DNA from: an uncultured Geobacteraceae bacterium
Lineage (GTDB): Bacteria > Desulfobacterota > Desulfuromonadia > Geobacterales > Pseudopelobacteraceae
Direction: 5' to 3'
Length of the DNA stretch: 34,780 nt
Assembly: GCA_903930585.1 (NCBI GenBank)
Contig: CAIYZD010000073.1
Span: forward strand, 1-34,780
Shown here: positions 16,928 through 25,934 of the stretch, in pieces
Layout: every line of letters starts with the position of its first letter
Numbering within the stretch: position 1 is the stretch's first letter
Position numbers and translations under genes: made by a program
The notes under the pieces: model-generated
Databases searched by the model: none
What the model was told of the DNA's origin: nothing
Seen by the model: only the letters and a program-made list of their open reading frames with translations

Positions 16928-18205
16928 TCACCCTTCCAGTATATTCAGGAAATTCGACACCATAGTCACATCCTGCATCTCCCGAAATTCCCGGTAACCA
17001 TCGATACCGTCGGCGTCAAGTCCGAGATAGAACCTGGGCCTGGAGCGTGTTAATCCTGACAGGACTTTACCGGTGGCATAATCTTCATCGCGCAGTTTAT
17101 CTGCCCGGTGCTTCAGGCCGAGTACCAAACTGAACCCCAGCTGGAACAGCCGTTTCAGATGTTCACCGCCCATGATCTCCACTCCGGTTGTTTCATCCCC
17201 TTTGCTCAGGTACTCCAGGGCAATGTTCAGATACCCGTACACCCGTTCCACTACCGACTGTATCTGTTCCATGCCGGCGAGATGCGCTTCATCGGCCACC
17301 AGCGCGGTATTGATCAGATAATTCAGCTCCATGCGGAACAGATCCGAATCAACCTGGGGTATAATCCGCTCCAGAAACGTCGTGCCGGTCAGGAATGTAA
17401 CGGGAAGAGTGGATGATTCAACCGTCTGCCGGAGGTTCTTGCTGTGGCCGGGAGTAAACGTTGTCGGGTTGATACGGGAGTAAATCTCAAGAGCTTCATC
17501 ATGGGGAGGAAAGCCAAGATCGGCAAGGCGTCCCGATTTCAGGTGATAGCACTCTTCCTCTGATTCAATATCAATTTCGCCGCTCACGCTCTCCATGAGC
17601 GCCGCGTACAGGGAATTGTCCAGGCGGCAGAGCATTTCCAGGAACATGCCGATTATCGGGGTGTGCGCGGGGTTCTTGAATTTTATCAGGAATACATCAT
17701 CAAAGGTGTGGTCCCAATCGGTCTGACGCACTTCATCGGTATCGATGTCGCCGATGCCCCCTGCGACGATAAGCTCTCTTCCCAGAAACAGGGAGAGAAG
17801 GTTGAAATCCAGATGCGGCAACAGTTCCAGAAAATGCTCTTCGCTCCCGAGCATGATATACCCCAGGTATTCGACCGCTTTACTTTCCCGGAACGACCAC
17901 CCTTTCCAGAGTTCCATATCCAGAATGAACACACACTGCTCCGGACTTGCCAGCGCCAGAAGTTCCATGGCGACAGGAGCGTCGCTTTCCTTGAACAGCC
18001 AGTACAACTCGTGGGGCCGCATGGCCCGGGCCAGTTTTGTGTTCTCCGGGTCTCCCAGGATCAGGGGCAGTTTCTCCGTAGGGAGCAGTCGGTCAAGATA
18101 GATCCGCTTGTCGTCAAAAGGAAGCGCGCGGAACTCTTCTTCGCCAACCCGCATGTTTGCTGCTGCTGTTACTATCTTTGTTCCGGTTCTGATTTTTTTC
18201 GGCAT
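16928..18205 (-). CDS. DUF6178 family protein
   Basis: The 425-residue soluble protein belongs to a family of unknown function common in deltaproteobacteria (DUF6178). It contains recurring helical segments with the family-typical phrase LLALASPEQ at about residues 83-91, followed by acidic and aromatic stretches; no signal peptide, membrane helix or catalytic motif is visible. The start ATG 18205 is supported by AAGGAA on the minus strand. pcnB lies 89 bases upstream in the same direction, and the DUF6502 control region begins directly after its stop, so it may be transcribed with pcnB. I do not recognise a function and assign none. Confidence reflects gene reality and family, not role. Confidence 0.8.
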   Translation of the reverse strand: MPKKIRTGTKIVTAAANMRVGEEEFRALPFDDKRIYLDRLLPTEKLPLILGDPENTKLARAMRPHELYWLFKESDAPVAMELLALASPEQCVFILDMELWKGWSFRESKAVEYLGYIMLGSEEHFLELLPHLDFNLLSLFLGRELIVAGGIGDIDTDEVRQTDWDHTFDDVFLIKFKNPAHTPIIGMFLEMLCRLDNSLYAALMESVSGEIDIESEEECYHLKSGRLADLGFPPHDEALEIYSRINPTTFTPGHSKNLRQTVESSTLPVTFLTGTTFLERIIPQVDSDLFRMELNYLINTALVADEAHLAGMEQIQSVVERVYGYLNIALEYLSKGDETTGVEIMGGEHLKRLFQLGFSLVLGLKHRADKLRDEDYATGKVLSGLTRSRPRFYLGLDADGIDGYREFREMQDVTMVSNFLNILEG

Positions 18206-18294
18206 ATATGTTCCTTGTTAACGAGGCCAGGCCTGATTTGAATTACTTACTTCGCGTGCTGCCAACGTTCCGGTGCGTCAGTGTGAACCTGAAA

Positions 18295-19671
18295 TTATTC
18301 CGTTATCTGAAGGTCTCTCTGCGGTTTTCGCCGCCGCCGTCTCTTTTTCTTCCGCTGTGGCGCCCCGATTTCTTTGGCGAGTTCGGACTGCGGCAGCGAA
18401 TCCTGCTCTGCTGCCTGGGCACGCCACCACTCCAGCCGTTTGTCAACGTCCTTCATGTCTCCGCAGGCGATTCGGCAGTACTCGATGATGTCGTTGAAAT
18501 CCTTGCGGGCGATGAATGTCTGCGGCTTGCGACCGGGGATCTGCTTCAGGCGCGTCTGCTGGGCAATGATGTCGCGGAGTGCGAATCCGACGCGGTTCGG
18601 GATTTGAACGTACGGGCAGACTTCTCCCAGGAACTCCGCTGTCGCGGCGTCAACACTCTGTTGCCACGGCATACCTTTGGCGCGGAAGGTACCCGCCTTC
18701 TCATCAAGGTACTCGCCAAACAAAAGTGCCAGGAGGAGCGGTTGGGAGACCGTACCCCCCTGTTGGACGCGGGCATCGACGCAGGTGAGCATCAAGCCGA
18801 AACGGGTATGAGGGAAACCCTCACTTTCGGCGTCCAGCCAGGCGGAGAAAGCCGGGAAAAGCGCCGCAAAGATACCGCTCTGGCGGAGGAGGTCGGAGCA
18901 CTTCGCCCCTTCTCCCGAAAGCAGGATCTTGAGCATCTCGTCGTAGAGGCGCGGCGGCGAGGCCTTGATAATGGTGTCGGCAGCGTGTACCAGCGCCTTC
19001 CCGGTTTCTTCTTCCATCGTGAAGCCGAGCAGGGCGGCAAACCGTACCGCCCGCAGCATCCGCACCGGGTCTTCCTGAAACCGGACCGCCGGGTCGCCTA
19101 TGGTGCGGATGATGCCGGCAGACAGGTCGGCAAGACCGCCGCCGTAGTCTATGATCGAGAAATCGGAAATGTTGTAGGCAAGAGCATTGACGGTGAAGTC
19201 GCGGCGCAGGGCGTCTTCTTCGGGGGTGCCGTAGATGTTGTCCCGCAGGACCATGCCGTCGTCATCTTTCAGCATGTGCGGGTGCCGTTGCCGCTTCTCC
19301 ATTCCGTTCGTCTCAATCGCTTCCGGTTCCGGTTCATCAGATGCCTGGGAACGAAAGGTTGCCACCTCGATGATCTCTTCCTTGAAGTGAATGTGCGCGA
19401 GGCGGAAGCGCCGACCGACCAGACGGCAGCTGCGGAACAACCGCTTCACCTCTCCGGGGGTGGCGTTGGTGACGACGTCAAAATCCTTCGGTTCCCGTCC
19501 GAGCAGGAGATCGCGCACGCAACCGCCGACGAGAGACGCAACAAAGCCGTTATCCTTCAACCGGTAGAGAACACGCAGGGCATTCGGGCTCATGAGCGTG
19601 CGGGAGATCCCGTGCTCCTGACGCGTGATAATCGCCGGGCCGAACTTTTCGGGGTTTTTATTCTTTTTCAT
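18295..19671 (-). CDS. pcnB: Poly(A) polymerase PcnB
   Basis: PcnB adds poly(A) tails to RNA 3' ends and so promotes decay. The 458-residue protein has the class II nucleotidyltransferase core near the N-terminus: GGCVRDLLLG followed by DFDVVTNATP, with the two metal-binding aspartates in the latter. The RNA-binding region follows, and the C-terminus is a strongly basic tail (RKKKRRRRRK), as in bacterial PcnB. CCA-adding enzymes share the head domain, but the long basic end and total length favour PcnB. ATG 19671 is chosen over a TTG further upstream; the ribosome site is weak. The gene is the first of a minus-strand run with the DUF6178 protein and starts beside a 440-base gene-free stretch that should hold its promoter. 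Confidence 0.87.
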   Translation of the reverse strand: MKKNKNPEKFGPAIITRQEHGISRTLMSPNALRVLYRLKDNGFVASLVGGCVRDLLLGREPKDFDVVTNATPGEVKRLFRSCRLVGRRFRLAHIHFKEEIIEVATFRSQASDEPEPEAIETNGMEKRQRHPHMLKDDDGMVLRDNIYGTPEEDALRRDFTVNALAYNISDFSIIDYGGGLADLSAGIIRTIGDPAVRFQEDPVRMLRAVRFAALLGFTMEEETGKALVHAADTIIKASPPRLYDEMLKILLSGEGAKCSDLLRQSGIFAALFPAFSAWLDAESEGFPHTRFGLMLTCVDARVQQGGTVSQPLLLALLFGEYLDEKAGTFRAKGMPWQQSVDAATAEFLGEVCPYVQIPNRVGFALRDIIAQQTRLKQIPGRKPQTFIARKDFNDIIEYCRIACGDMKDVDKRLEWWRAQAAEQDSLPQSELAKEIGAPQRKKKRRRRRKPQRDLQITE

Positions 19672-20112
19672 GCAGTACTTATACCTAACCCTATAGCCGG
19701 AATGCAAGAGCGTAGGATAATGGCTGATTATAACGTCACAGTATCTCGAATGGCTGAACCTTCATTTTATAGCCACCATGCTTTTTCAACGGTCCGGGAG
19801 CGCAGGCAGCAGTCTGCGGTTGGCCTGGCGCACAAAGGTTCCATACCGGTTCCGGCGACGTCACTCCGGGTTCGGGACCCCGGTTTTCGGATGGCGTTCG
19901 AACTGCGCTCGCGGGGGCCGGAGCCGGTTCCGCTCCATGTCCGGAAATTGAAGCCGATTCCTCTTGCTCTGTCTGTCCATTCGCAGGTCAGGGCAGTGGC
20001 CGGGGCAGTGCTCAAAACCCCCGGCTACCCGATTGGATATAATTCTGGCGCTTGACCGATACCAATAAATATTATAAGGTAATATAATAACTGCATTGAT
20101 GGAGGCGATCTC
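19672..20112. other. Gene-free stretch between pcnB and the parDE-type pair
   Basis: No credible coding sequence was found in these 441 bases. Positions 19790-20040 are GC-rich and full of short inverted repeats, for example CCGGG with CCCGG around 19868-19887 and GGAGC with GCTCC around 19919-19937. This could be a degraded gene, an untranslated leader or a repeat element. Small frames here (such as 19767-20015 minus) have no convincing start or family. The right end, 20041-20112, is AT-rich and holds the control region of the toxin-antitoxin pair. Confidence 0.45.
20070..20089. promoter_or_regulatory. Operator-like inverted repeat ahead of the antitoxin gene
   Basis: TATTAT (20070-20075) and ATAATA (20084-20089) form an inverted repeat that covers a good -10 element, TATAAT at 20083-20088. 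Antitoxins of this type usually repress their own promoter by binding such repeats. The -35 is not clear. Confidence 0.45.
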
Positions 20113-20355
20113 ATGCAAAAAAATACCAGTGTTACCCTTGGTAAACACTACGAAAATTTCATTTCTCAGCAGGTTGTCCAAGGCCGTTTTGGTTCAGCAA
20201 GCGAAACAATTCGTGCCGGTCTGCGACTTCTGGAAGAGCGGGAAACCAAGCTGTCATTGCTCCGCCGTGCACTTATTGAAGGTGAAGAAAGCGGCACCGC
20301 TGATTATTCGCTTAAGAGCTTACTTTCTGAACTTGACGGTGAAAGTTTCAACTGA
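20113..20355 (+). CDS. parD: ParD-type antitoxin (ribbon-helix-helix)
   Basis: The 80-residue protein has a ribbon-helix-helix DNA-binding head (residues 1-45, with SVTLGKHYENFISQQVVQGRFGSASETIRAGL as its family-like parts in order: SVTLG, GRFGSASE, IRAGLRLLEE) and an acidic tail that in this family wraps the toxin. It neutralises the ParE-type protein and represses the pair. ATG 20113 follows GGAGG with good spacing. Its TGA stop shares one base with the toxin start, so translation is coupled, and the toxin is made only after the antitoxin. The unit stands alone between minus-strand genes, which is typical for a horizontally mobile pair. Confidence in type is high; naming follows family resemblance. 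Confidence 0.85.
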   Translation: MQKNTSVTLGKHYENFISQQVVQGRFGSASETIRAGLRLLEERETKLSLLRRALIEGEESGTADYSLKSLLSELDGESFN

Positions 20356-20657
20356 TGCTCGCTTTTACCCTCACAAATTTGGCGAAGGCCGATTTGAAAG
20401 ATATTGCTAACTTCACGCAAAACCGTTGGGGGCGTGAACAGCGCAACTTGTATCTACAGATGCTGGACGTTTCGTTTCAGCAATTGGCCGACAACCCGCT
20501 CAAAGGGAAGGATTGCAGCGATATTCGAATTGGCTACCGAAAATTGAATGCTGGCAGCCATGTGATTTATTACCGTCAGACTCTTGCCGATACGATTGAG
20601 ATTGTCCGTATTCTGCACGGACACATGGACATTAAAACACGCCTTTCTGAGTCGTAA
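20355..20657 (+). CDS. parE: ParE-type toxin (RelE/ParE superfamily)
   Basis: The 100-residue protein has the RelE/ParE fold features: an N-terminal strand, AKADLKDIANFT in helix 1, a central NPLKGKDCSDIRIGYRKL region, and a C-terminal IVRILHGHMDI strand. ParE toxins inhibit DNA gyrase; RelE relatives cleave mRNA, and from sequence ParE is more likely because of the partner type and the RILHGHMD ending. The start codon ATG 20355 overlaps the antitoxin stop by one base. No truncation is seen, so the toxin looks intact. It converges with the GT87-like gene, ending 16 bases from that gene's stop. Confidence 0.85.
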   Translation: MLAFTLTNLAKADLKDIANFTQNRWGREQRNLYLQMLDVSFQQLADNPLKGKDCSDIRIGYRKLNAGSHVIYYRQTLADTIEIVRILHGHMDIKTRLSES

Positions 20658-20673
20658 TACGGGATGTCCCTGA

Positions 20674-22041
20674 TTATTCGTGGTTGGATGCTTGTCTAAT
20701 GTGTGAACCAATTCCGCCAGACGCATAAAACAGCCTCGCGAGCAACCATGCCGTTACCGGCGCCAGAAACACCGCTGCCGTCACCAGCGGATTTTCGTTC
20801 CACTGTCCCAGAATATAATAGGGAATCTGCACCTGATACGTCAAAAATACCACCCAACAGAGGATCAACCCCGCCGGACCGGCGCAGAACGGCAGGAACA
20901 GCGCCAGGCTGAGGGCATACCATGGTTGCAGAGTCGGCGTAAGAAGAAGCAGCGCCATGGTCGTTGCATGGCAGGCGGCCAATGCCTGGCGAGCTGTTGA
21001 GAATGGAGATCCGGAGCGATTGATGCTGCGGGCAAAGCGAAGCAGGATTGCGGTCACGGCCAGCAGGAAAGCGGTTGACAGGATCAGACGGGCGGTTGCC
21101 CCTGAACCGGTCAGGCTGCGCAGTGTGGTGAAGGCGAAACCGGCAAACTCCCAGTTGCGGGCGTAGGTGTCCAGGCTGTCGGCCATGTTGGCCAGATGCG
21201 GTAGAAACGGCGCCATCAGCAGTGCCAGTGATGCGGCAAACCCGGTAATGAAGGAGTGCCGTTGCCGTGCCGGAACCAGCAGAAACAGCAGCGGCGCCAG
21301 GATAAACGGAAACAGCTTAACCAGTCCGGCGGCGGCCAACAGAGCGCCTGACAGCAGGCAGTGCCACCGTTTGACCGTACGTTCCCGTCCCGCCACCAGA
21401 AGGCAGAGCGCCCCTGTCAACATGGTCAATCCCGCGCCATCCACATGTCCCGATCCCGCAATCTCCAGCACCGGTAACGGATTCCAGGCGTAGATCGCCG
21501 CCCGCCACACCGGCATTTCCAACCGTCTCAGCAGCACCATCAGCAATGCGCATAATCCCATATCAAGCAGTACCAGTAGAAACTTGAGACCGGTGATGGT
21601 GCCGCCCAAAGCGGCCCCTCCGGCAAATACCACCTGGGCGGCGGGGGGATAGATGGTGACAAACTCCGGGTGATTGATACGCGAGTGGATGGCGGCCAGC
21701 GCGGGTTGCACAGTGGTGGCCGAAGGTGCGGCAGCGTAGGGATTGCTGCCGTGCAGCAGCGTGCAGCCATCCCACAGGTAGCGGTTTATGTCATCGGACA
21801 GTTGTGGCGGGTTGAACAGAAACATGAGACGGAGCAGCAGCGCTACGGTCAGAATGGTGGCGGATGACATGGTGATTTTGCAGCGTTCGCCGAAATAGAG
21901 CAAGCCTGCAAGCAGCAGTGTCATGGTCGCCGTAACGCCGACCAGCAGCGGTACGGCCAGGCGCAGCTCCGGCTGAAGAGCGAGAATGGCAGAGGAGGAG
22001 ATCAGGGTAAAAAGAAGGGTCCTGATTATACTATTAGTCAT
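20674..22041 (-). CDS. Polytopic membrane glycosyltransferase, GT87/DUF2029-like
   Basis: This 455-residue protein is almost entirely hydrophobic and shows about ten membrane helices. It has a short loop after the second or third helix with SDDINRYLWDG, an acidic Asp-Asp/Asp motif of the type seen in GT-C polyprenyl-phosphate-dependent mannosyltransferases, and a later NPLPVLEIAGSGHVDG segment. I therefore assign a GT-C (GT87/DUF2029-like) transferase acting on the periplasmic side; the sugar and acceptor cannot be told. ATG 22041 lies inside the last codons of the preceding small gene (overlap of eight bases). It is the last gene of a minus-strand run that includes nadB and chorismate mutase, but has no clear functional link to them. 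Confidence 0.75.
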   Translation of the reverse strand: MTNSIIRTLLFTLISSSAILALQPELRLAVPLLVGVTATMTLLLAGLLYFGERCKITMSSATILTVALLLRLMFLFNPPQLSDDINRYLWDGCTLLHGSNPYAAAPSATTVQPALAAIHSRINHPEFVTIYPPAAQVVFAGGAALGGTITGLKFLLVLLDMGLCALLMVLLRRLEMPVWRAAIYAWNPLPVLEIAGSGHVDGAGLTMLTGALCLLVAGRERTVKRWHCLLSGALLAAAGLVKLFPFILAPLLFLLVPARQRHSFITGFAASLALLMAPFLPHLANMADSLDTYARNWEFAGFAFTTLRSLTGSGATARLILSTAFLLAVTAILLRFARSINRSGSPFSTARQALAACHATTMALLLLTPTLQPWYALSLALFLPFCAGPAGLILCWVVFLTYQVQIPYYILGQWNENPLVTAAVFLAPVTAWLLARLFYASGGIGSHIRQASNHE

Positions 22042-22243
22042 CCTTTCTGATTCGCACCACCTGACTGACACCCGGCATGGTTTCAATTTCATGGTCGTTC
22101 AGAGTGCCGGTATCACCAATTACACCGATGATGGTACGGTTAGCCCCGGTTGACTGATGGATGTCGAAATCACGGGTAATCAGATATTCCTTTATTGAAT
22201 CAAGTGCCGTTTCTTCAGCATGTGTTTTCATTATAATCAACAT
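22034..22243 (-). CDS. Standalone DAHP-synthase-type ferredoxin-like domain protein
   Basis: The 69-residue protein resembles the N-terminal regulatory domain of class Ibeta DAHP synthases such as the Thermotoga enzyme: MLIIMK start, RTIIGVIGD core, and a last part with ETMPGVSQVVRI. In the full enzyme this domain leads into the TIM barrel that makes the first shikimate-pathway intermediate and binds aromatic amino acids. Here a stop follows immediately and no barrel sequence is found downstream, where another gene starts. It stands directly after a monofunctional chorismate mutase gene. It may be a free regulatory subunit, or the remnant of a truncated DAHP synthase; the intact compact frame leans to the first. 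The start ATG is at 22243. A family match is by eye only. Confidence 0.68.
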   Translation of the reverse strand: MLIIMKTHAEETALDSIKEYLITRDFDIHQSTGANRTIIGVIGDTGTLNDHEIETMPGVSQVVRIRKDD

Positions 22244-22259
22244 GAGTTATATGCTCCCT

Positions 22260-22538
22260 CTAAGCTTCTTCGCTATGTGACATGATGCGTTCCAGTCGCC
22301 TGGATTCATCAACAACGCGCTCAAACATTCTCACGATGGCTTCATCATCCAGTGGTCCCGGATTATCCTCTTTCATGCGGTTAAAAATTCTTTTTTCACG
22401 GGCCGGATCAAATACCGGTAAGTTCAGCTCTTTTTTTGCATGGCCGATTTCAAGCGCCAGTCTGGCGCGCTCGTTAAAGATACGCAGCAGCACATCATCC
22501 AGAAGATCAATCCGTTTACGAATTTCGCTTATATCCAC
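22260..22538 (-). CDS. Chorismate mutase, AroQ type (monofunctional)
   Basis: Chorismate mutase converts chorismate to prephenate on the way to phenylalanine and tyrosine. The 92-residue protein is a plain AroQ helical domain. Residues matching the E. coli active site are present: R7 near the N-terminus, an arginine at position 24, K35 in GHAKK, and R47-E48 in DPAREKR. No fused dehydratase, dehydrogenase or signal peptide is seen, so it is a cytoplasmic monofunctional enzyme. The start is GTG 22538 with AAAGGAG eight bases ahead; it begins two bases after the nadB stop. The next gene, the small DAHP-synthase-like domain, follows by 16 bases, which suggests cooperation in the aromatic pathway. 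Confidence 0.87.
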   Translation of the reverse strand: MDISEIRKRIDLLDDVLLRIFNERARLALEIGHAKKELNLPVFDPAREKRIFNRMKEDNPGPLDDEAIVRMFERVVDESRRLERIMSHSEEA

Positions 22539-22540
22539 GG

Positions 22541-24148
22541 TTACGGCTCCTTTAAAAACTGTTTCTTAACAAAACTGTCTTTTTTTTCATTTACATCATC
22601 AAGGAACGGGTAGTCGAGATTGTAATGCAATCCGCGAGATTCCTTCCGTTTTTGAGCGCAGGTGATGATCAGTTCGGCAACGGTGGCGATATTGCGCAGT
22701 TCAATCAGGTCAGAGGTTACATTGAAATTCCAGTAATACTCGTCGATCTCTCCCTGAATCAGCTTTATGCGGTTCATGGCACGTGCCAGTCGTTTGTCGG
22801 AGCGTACTATGCCGACGTAATTCCACATGGTACGCCGGATTTCATCCCAGTTCTGGGAGACGACAACCATTTCGTCACTGTTGGTCGCAGTACCCGCATC
22901 CCACGCCGGAATGTCACGATAGTCGGATGGAAGCGATGCAATAACGTCGCGTGAATGGCGAAAGGCGCGGCCTGCATAAACCGCAGCTTCCAGCAGCGAG
23001 TTGCTTGCCAGCCGGTTGGCGCCGTGCAGTCCGGTAAAGGCCGTTTCCCCGATGGCATACAAGCCGGGAATGTCTGTCTCTGCGTCAAAGTTAACCGCCA
23101 CTCCTCCACACAGGTAGTGGGCGGCAGGTACGACCGGGAGCCACTCTTTGGTCATATCCAGGCCAAAATCCATGCAGGTCTGGTATATGTTGGGAAAACG
23201 ATTGCGGACGACTTCAGCCGGTTCGTGGGTAATGTCCAAGAAGGCGCAGTCATCACCGCTGGTTTTCATTTCATTGTCTATGGCGCGAGCAACGATATCG
23301 CGGGGCGCCAGGTCTTTCAACGGATGATATTTTTCCATGAACGCAGTGCCGTCACGACGACGCAGGATAGCGCCTTCACCTCGTACCGCTTCTGAGATAA
23401 GAAACGATTTGGCCAGAGGATGGAACAACGTGGTGGGGTGGAACTGCATGAATTCCATGTTCGCAATTGTGGCGCCGGCGCGATACGCCATGGCGACGCC
23501 GTCTCCTGAAGCAACGTCCGGATTGCAGGTATACAGATACACTTTCCCGGCGCCGCCGCTGGCCAGCAGAGTGATCTTGGAGCTGAAGGTAATGACGTAA
23601 TTTTTCTCAATGTCCAGTACGTATGCGCCCAGACAGCGGTTTTGCTCCAGTTGGCGGCGTTCGATTTTGGCTGATGTAATCAGGTCGATGGCTATATGGT
23701 TTTCGTAAATCGTAATCGCCGGGTGCTGTCTGACCGCTTCGACCAATGCCCGTTCAATCTCGCGACCGGTGATGTCTTCGGCATGCAGAATACGCCGGGC
23801 GCTGTGCCCGCCCTCGCGGGTCAGGTCATATGATTCGCCGCTGGTTGTGAACTTTACTCCCCATTCAATAAGGTTACGGATGGTTTGCGGACCTTCTTCA
23901 ACCACCATTCTGACAACATCTTCATGGCAAATTCCGGCCCCCGCAACAAGTGTATCCTCGACATGGGCATCAAAAGAGTCTTCGTCGGAATAAACGGAAG
24001 CGATGCCACCCTGGGCATACTTGGTAGCTGATTCTGAAATATCACGTTTGGTAACAATGGCGACGCTGCCATGGTTAGCCGCTTGAAGGGCAAAGGAGAG
24101 ACCGGCGATACCGCTGCCGATAACAAGGAAGTCGCTTTCGATGCGCAT
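22541..24148 (-). CDS. nadB: L-aspartate oxidase NadB
   Basis: NadB is an FAD enzyme that oxidises aspartate to iminoaspartate, the first step of NAD synthesis. The 535-residue protein begins with the dinucleotide-binding motif VIGSGIAG (residues 9-16), has YAQGGIASVY and GGHSARRILHAED, typical of NadB and distinguishing it from succinate dehydrogenase flavoproteins, and ends with the helical C-terminal domain. Length is that of the family. ATG 24148 is chosen by alignment to the FAD motif and by GAAAGGGA a few bases upstream; a longer frame to 24175 has no support. It opens the run nadB-chorismate mutase-small domain-GT87, on the minus strand, and lies 84 bases after ychF. Confidence 0.92.
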   Translation of the reverse strand: MRIESDFLVIGSGIAGLSFALQAANHGSVAIVTKRDISESATKYAQGGIASVYSDEDSFDAHVEDTLVAGAGICHEDVVRMVVEEGPQTIRNLIEWGVKFTTSGESYDLTREGGHSARRILHAEDITGREIERALVEAVRQHPAITIYENHIAIDLITSAKIERRQLEQNRCLGAYVLDIEKNYVITFSSKITLLASGGAGKVYLYTCNPDVASGDGVAMAYRAGATIANMEFMQFHPTTLFHPLAKSFLISEAVRGEGAILRRRDGTAFMEKYHPLKDLAPRDIVARAIDNEMKTSGDDCAFLDITHEPAEVVRNRFPNIYQTCMDFGLDMTKEWLPVVPAAHYLCGGVAVNFDAETDIPGLYAIGETAFTGLHGANRLASNSLLEAAVYAGRAFRHSRDVIASLPSDYRDIPAWDAGTATNSDEMVVVSQNWDEIRRTMWNYVGIVRSDKRLARAMNRIKLIQGEIDEYYWNFNVTSDLIELRNIATVAELIITCAQKRKESRGLHYNLDYPFLDDVNEKKDSFVKKQFLKEP

Positions 24149-24232
24149 GGTGTCCCTTTCGGAAAGTGGAGGCATTAGGAGCGCGATTATCGTACTCGTC
24201 CGGGTACTTTGTCAAGCAAAGAGGGGTGCGTT

Positions 24233-25327
24233 TTATACATTAAAGCGGAAGTGCATTACGTCACCATCCTTGACCACGTATTCCTTCCCTTCAAGTCGCA
24301 TCAGCCCCTTTTCCTTGGCGCCAGATTCGCCATTGCAGGCAATATAGTCAGTAAAACCTATTACTTCGGCCCGGATAAACCCTTTTTCAAAATCGGTGTG
24401 AATTACGCCGGCCGCCTGCGGTGCTTTGGTGCCGTTGACAATTGTCCAGGCGCGGACTTCCTTTACGCCTGCGGTGAAATACGTGATGAGACCCAGCAGA
24501 GCGTAGCCGTTCCGGATAAGGCGATCAAGGCCCGCTTCCTCCAGCCCCATATCATCAAGGAAAGCATTTTTTTCCGAACCGTCAAGCTCGGCAATTTCCG
24601 CTTCAAGCTTGCCGCAGATCACGACGACACCGGCTCCTTCGGAAGCGGCAATTTCATGCACCTTGGCTACATTCGGATGGCTTCCACCCAGGTCGTCTTC
24701 AGCAACGTTGGCAACATACAGCACCGGTTTGTCGGTCAGGAGGTGCAGATCGCGCATCCATATCTTTTCGTCATCACTCTGGGCGACGCCCTGCAGTTTC
24801 TTGACCTGTTCAAGCAGAGCCCGTACCCGAAGATAGAAATCAACCTCATCCTTTGCCTTTTTGTCGCCGCTCCGCGCCATTTTTTCGGCACGCTGCAATT
24901 TCTTTTCGATTGTGTCAAGATCGGCCAGGGCAAGCTCGGTATTGATCACCTCAATGTCGTCAGCCGGGGAAACGCGCCCGTTCACATGGACAATGTTATC
25001 GTCATCGAAGCAGCGCACAACATGAACAATAGCATCGACACTGCGAATGTGGCCAAGAAACTGGTTGCCGAGACCTTCACCCTGGCTGGCGCCTTTGACA
25101 AGTCCGGCAATATCGACAAATTCAATAGTCGTCGGCTGCATTTTTTGAGGGTTTACGATTACGGCCAGTTGGTCCATCCGTGGGTCAGGTACCTGGACTA
25201 TGCCGACATTCGGCTCAATAGTACAAAACGGATAATTCGCCGATTCCGCACCGGCCGACGTGAGAGCATTAAAGATGGTGGATTTGCCGACATTCGGCAG
25301 TCCGACTATTCCGCAGTTAAAACCCAT
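24233..25327 (-). CDS. ychF: Redox-regulated ATPase/GTPase YchF (OLA1 family)
   Basis: YchF is a conserved P-loop protein that binds ribosomes and is linked to oxidative stress and translation. The 364-residue protein has G1 GLPNVGKS (residues 9-16), G3 DIAGL, the NVAE segment at the NKxD position that marks the ATP-preferring OLA1 subgroup, a coiled-coil arm, and a C-terminal TGS domain (from about residue 280). Length is exactly that of the family. ATG 25327 is preceded by GGA. It is separated by only four bases from the pth stop, so it belongs to the prs-rplY-pth-ychF block, an order that is found in many bacteria. No irregularity is seen. Confidence 0.93.
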   Translation of the reverse strand: MGFNCGIVGLPNVGKSTIFNALTSAGAESANYPFCTIEPNVGIVQVPDPRMDQLAVIVNPQKMQPTTIEFVDIAGLVKGASQGEGLGNQFLGHIRSVDAIVHVVRCFDDDNIVHVNGRVSPADDIEVINTELALADLDTIEKKLQRAEKMARSGDKKAKDEVDFYLRVRALLEQVKKLQGVAQSDDEKIWMRDLHLLTDKPVLYVANVAEDDLGGSHPNVAKVHEIAASEGAGVVVICGKLEAEIAELDGSEKNAFLDDMGLEEAGLDRLIRNGYALLGLITYFTAGVKEVRAWTIVNGTKAPQAAGVIHTDFEKGFIRAEVIGFTDYIACNGESGAKEKGLMRLEGKEYVVKDGDVMHFRFNV

Positions 25328-25331
25328 AGAT

Positions 25332-25913
25332 CTATCCTTCCAGAAAATTCTTGTTATTAAAGAGGCTCATTGCTTTTGGCACTCCTTCTTTAAGCATTGC
25401 TTCAAACATTTCAATTCCGCCGTCGAGTATTCGGGAAAGAACTTCCATTTGATCAGGAGGAATCTTGCCAAGGACATGTCCGGTAGTATCTCCATGCGGT
25501 GATTTGCCGATACCTATACGAAGCCGGGTAAAATCGCCTTTGCCAAGGTTTTCCATGATGGAACGCAAGCCGTTATGTCCGCCATGTCCGCCCCCCTGTT
25601 TGAAGCGTACGGTTCCAAAGGGGAGATCAAGCTCATCGTGGACGACGATCAGATGTGAAATCGGGAGCTTGTGGAACTGGAGAGCCTGCATGACGGAATT
25701 CCCGGACAAATTCATGAATGTCTGCGGTTTAAGCAGAATCAGGCGATGGCCGGAAAAGCTCCATTCTCCCGAAAGGGCGGAGAACGTTTTTTTCGAAATG
25801 GAGAGATTCTCCAGATGAGCAAGGCGATCCAAAAAAAGAAAACCCGCGTTATGGCGGGTCCATTGATACGTGGGGCCGGGATTACCCAGCCCCGCAACTA
25901 TAAAAGTACTCAT
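25332..25913 (-). CDS. pth: Peptidyl-tRNA hydrolase
   Basis: Pth releases tRNA from prematurely dropped peptidyl-tRNA. The 193-residue protein carries the family residues: GLGNPGPTY at the N-terminus, the catalytic histidine in RHNAGF (H21), NLSGNSV, and [21 protein letters not shown] follows, as is normal. Length is usual. ATG 25913 is chosen; the longer frame from TTG 25919 adds two residues only. A clear ribosome site is not seen. It lies 21 bases downstream of rplY and four bases upstream of ychF, all minus strand. Both neighbours function in translation, which agrees with the assignment. Confidence 0.93.
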   Translation of the reverse strand: MSTFIVAGLGNPGPTYQWTRHNAGFLFLDRLAHLENLSISKKTFSALSGEWSFSGHRLILLKPQTFMNLSGNSVMQALQFHKLPISHLIVVHDELDLPFGTVRFKQGGGHGGHNGLRSIMENLGKGDFTRLRIGIGKSPHGDTTGHVLGKIPPDQMEVLSRILDGGIEMFEAMLKEGVPKAMSLFNNKNFLEG

Positions 25914-25934
25914 ACGCAATTCTGTCCGGATCTG

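Noticed and set aside
19767-20015. 82-residue minus-strand frame in the gene-free stretch
   Set aside because: Arg/Ser/Thr/Gly-rich composition typical of a shadow frame in GC-rich DNA; no ribosome site.
18208-20055. 615-residue open frame on the + strand opposite pcnB
   Set aside because: It has no start signal or recognised domain, covers pcnB in antisense, and its composition mirrors pcnB codon use.
24209-25360. 383-residue open frame on the + strand opposite ychF
   Set aside because: Antisense shadow of ychF without any domain.
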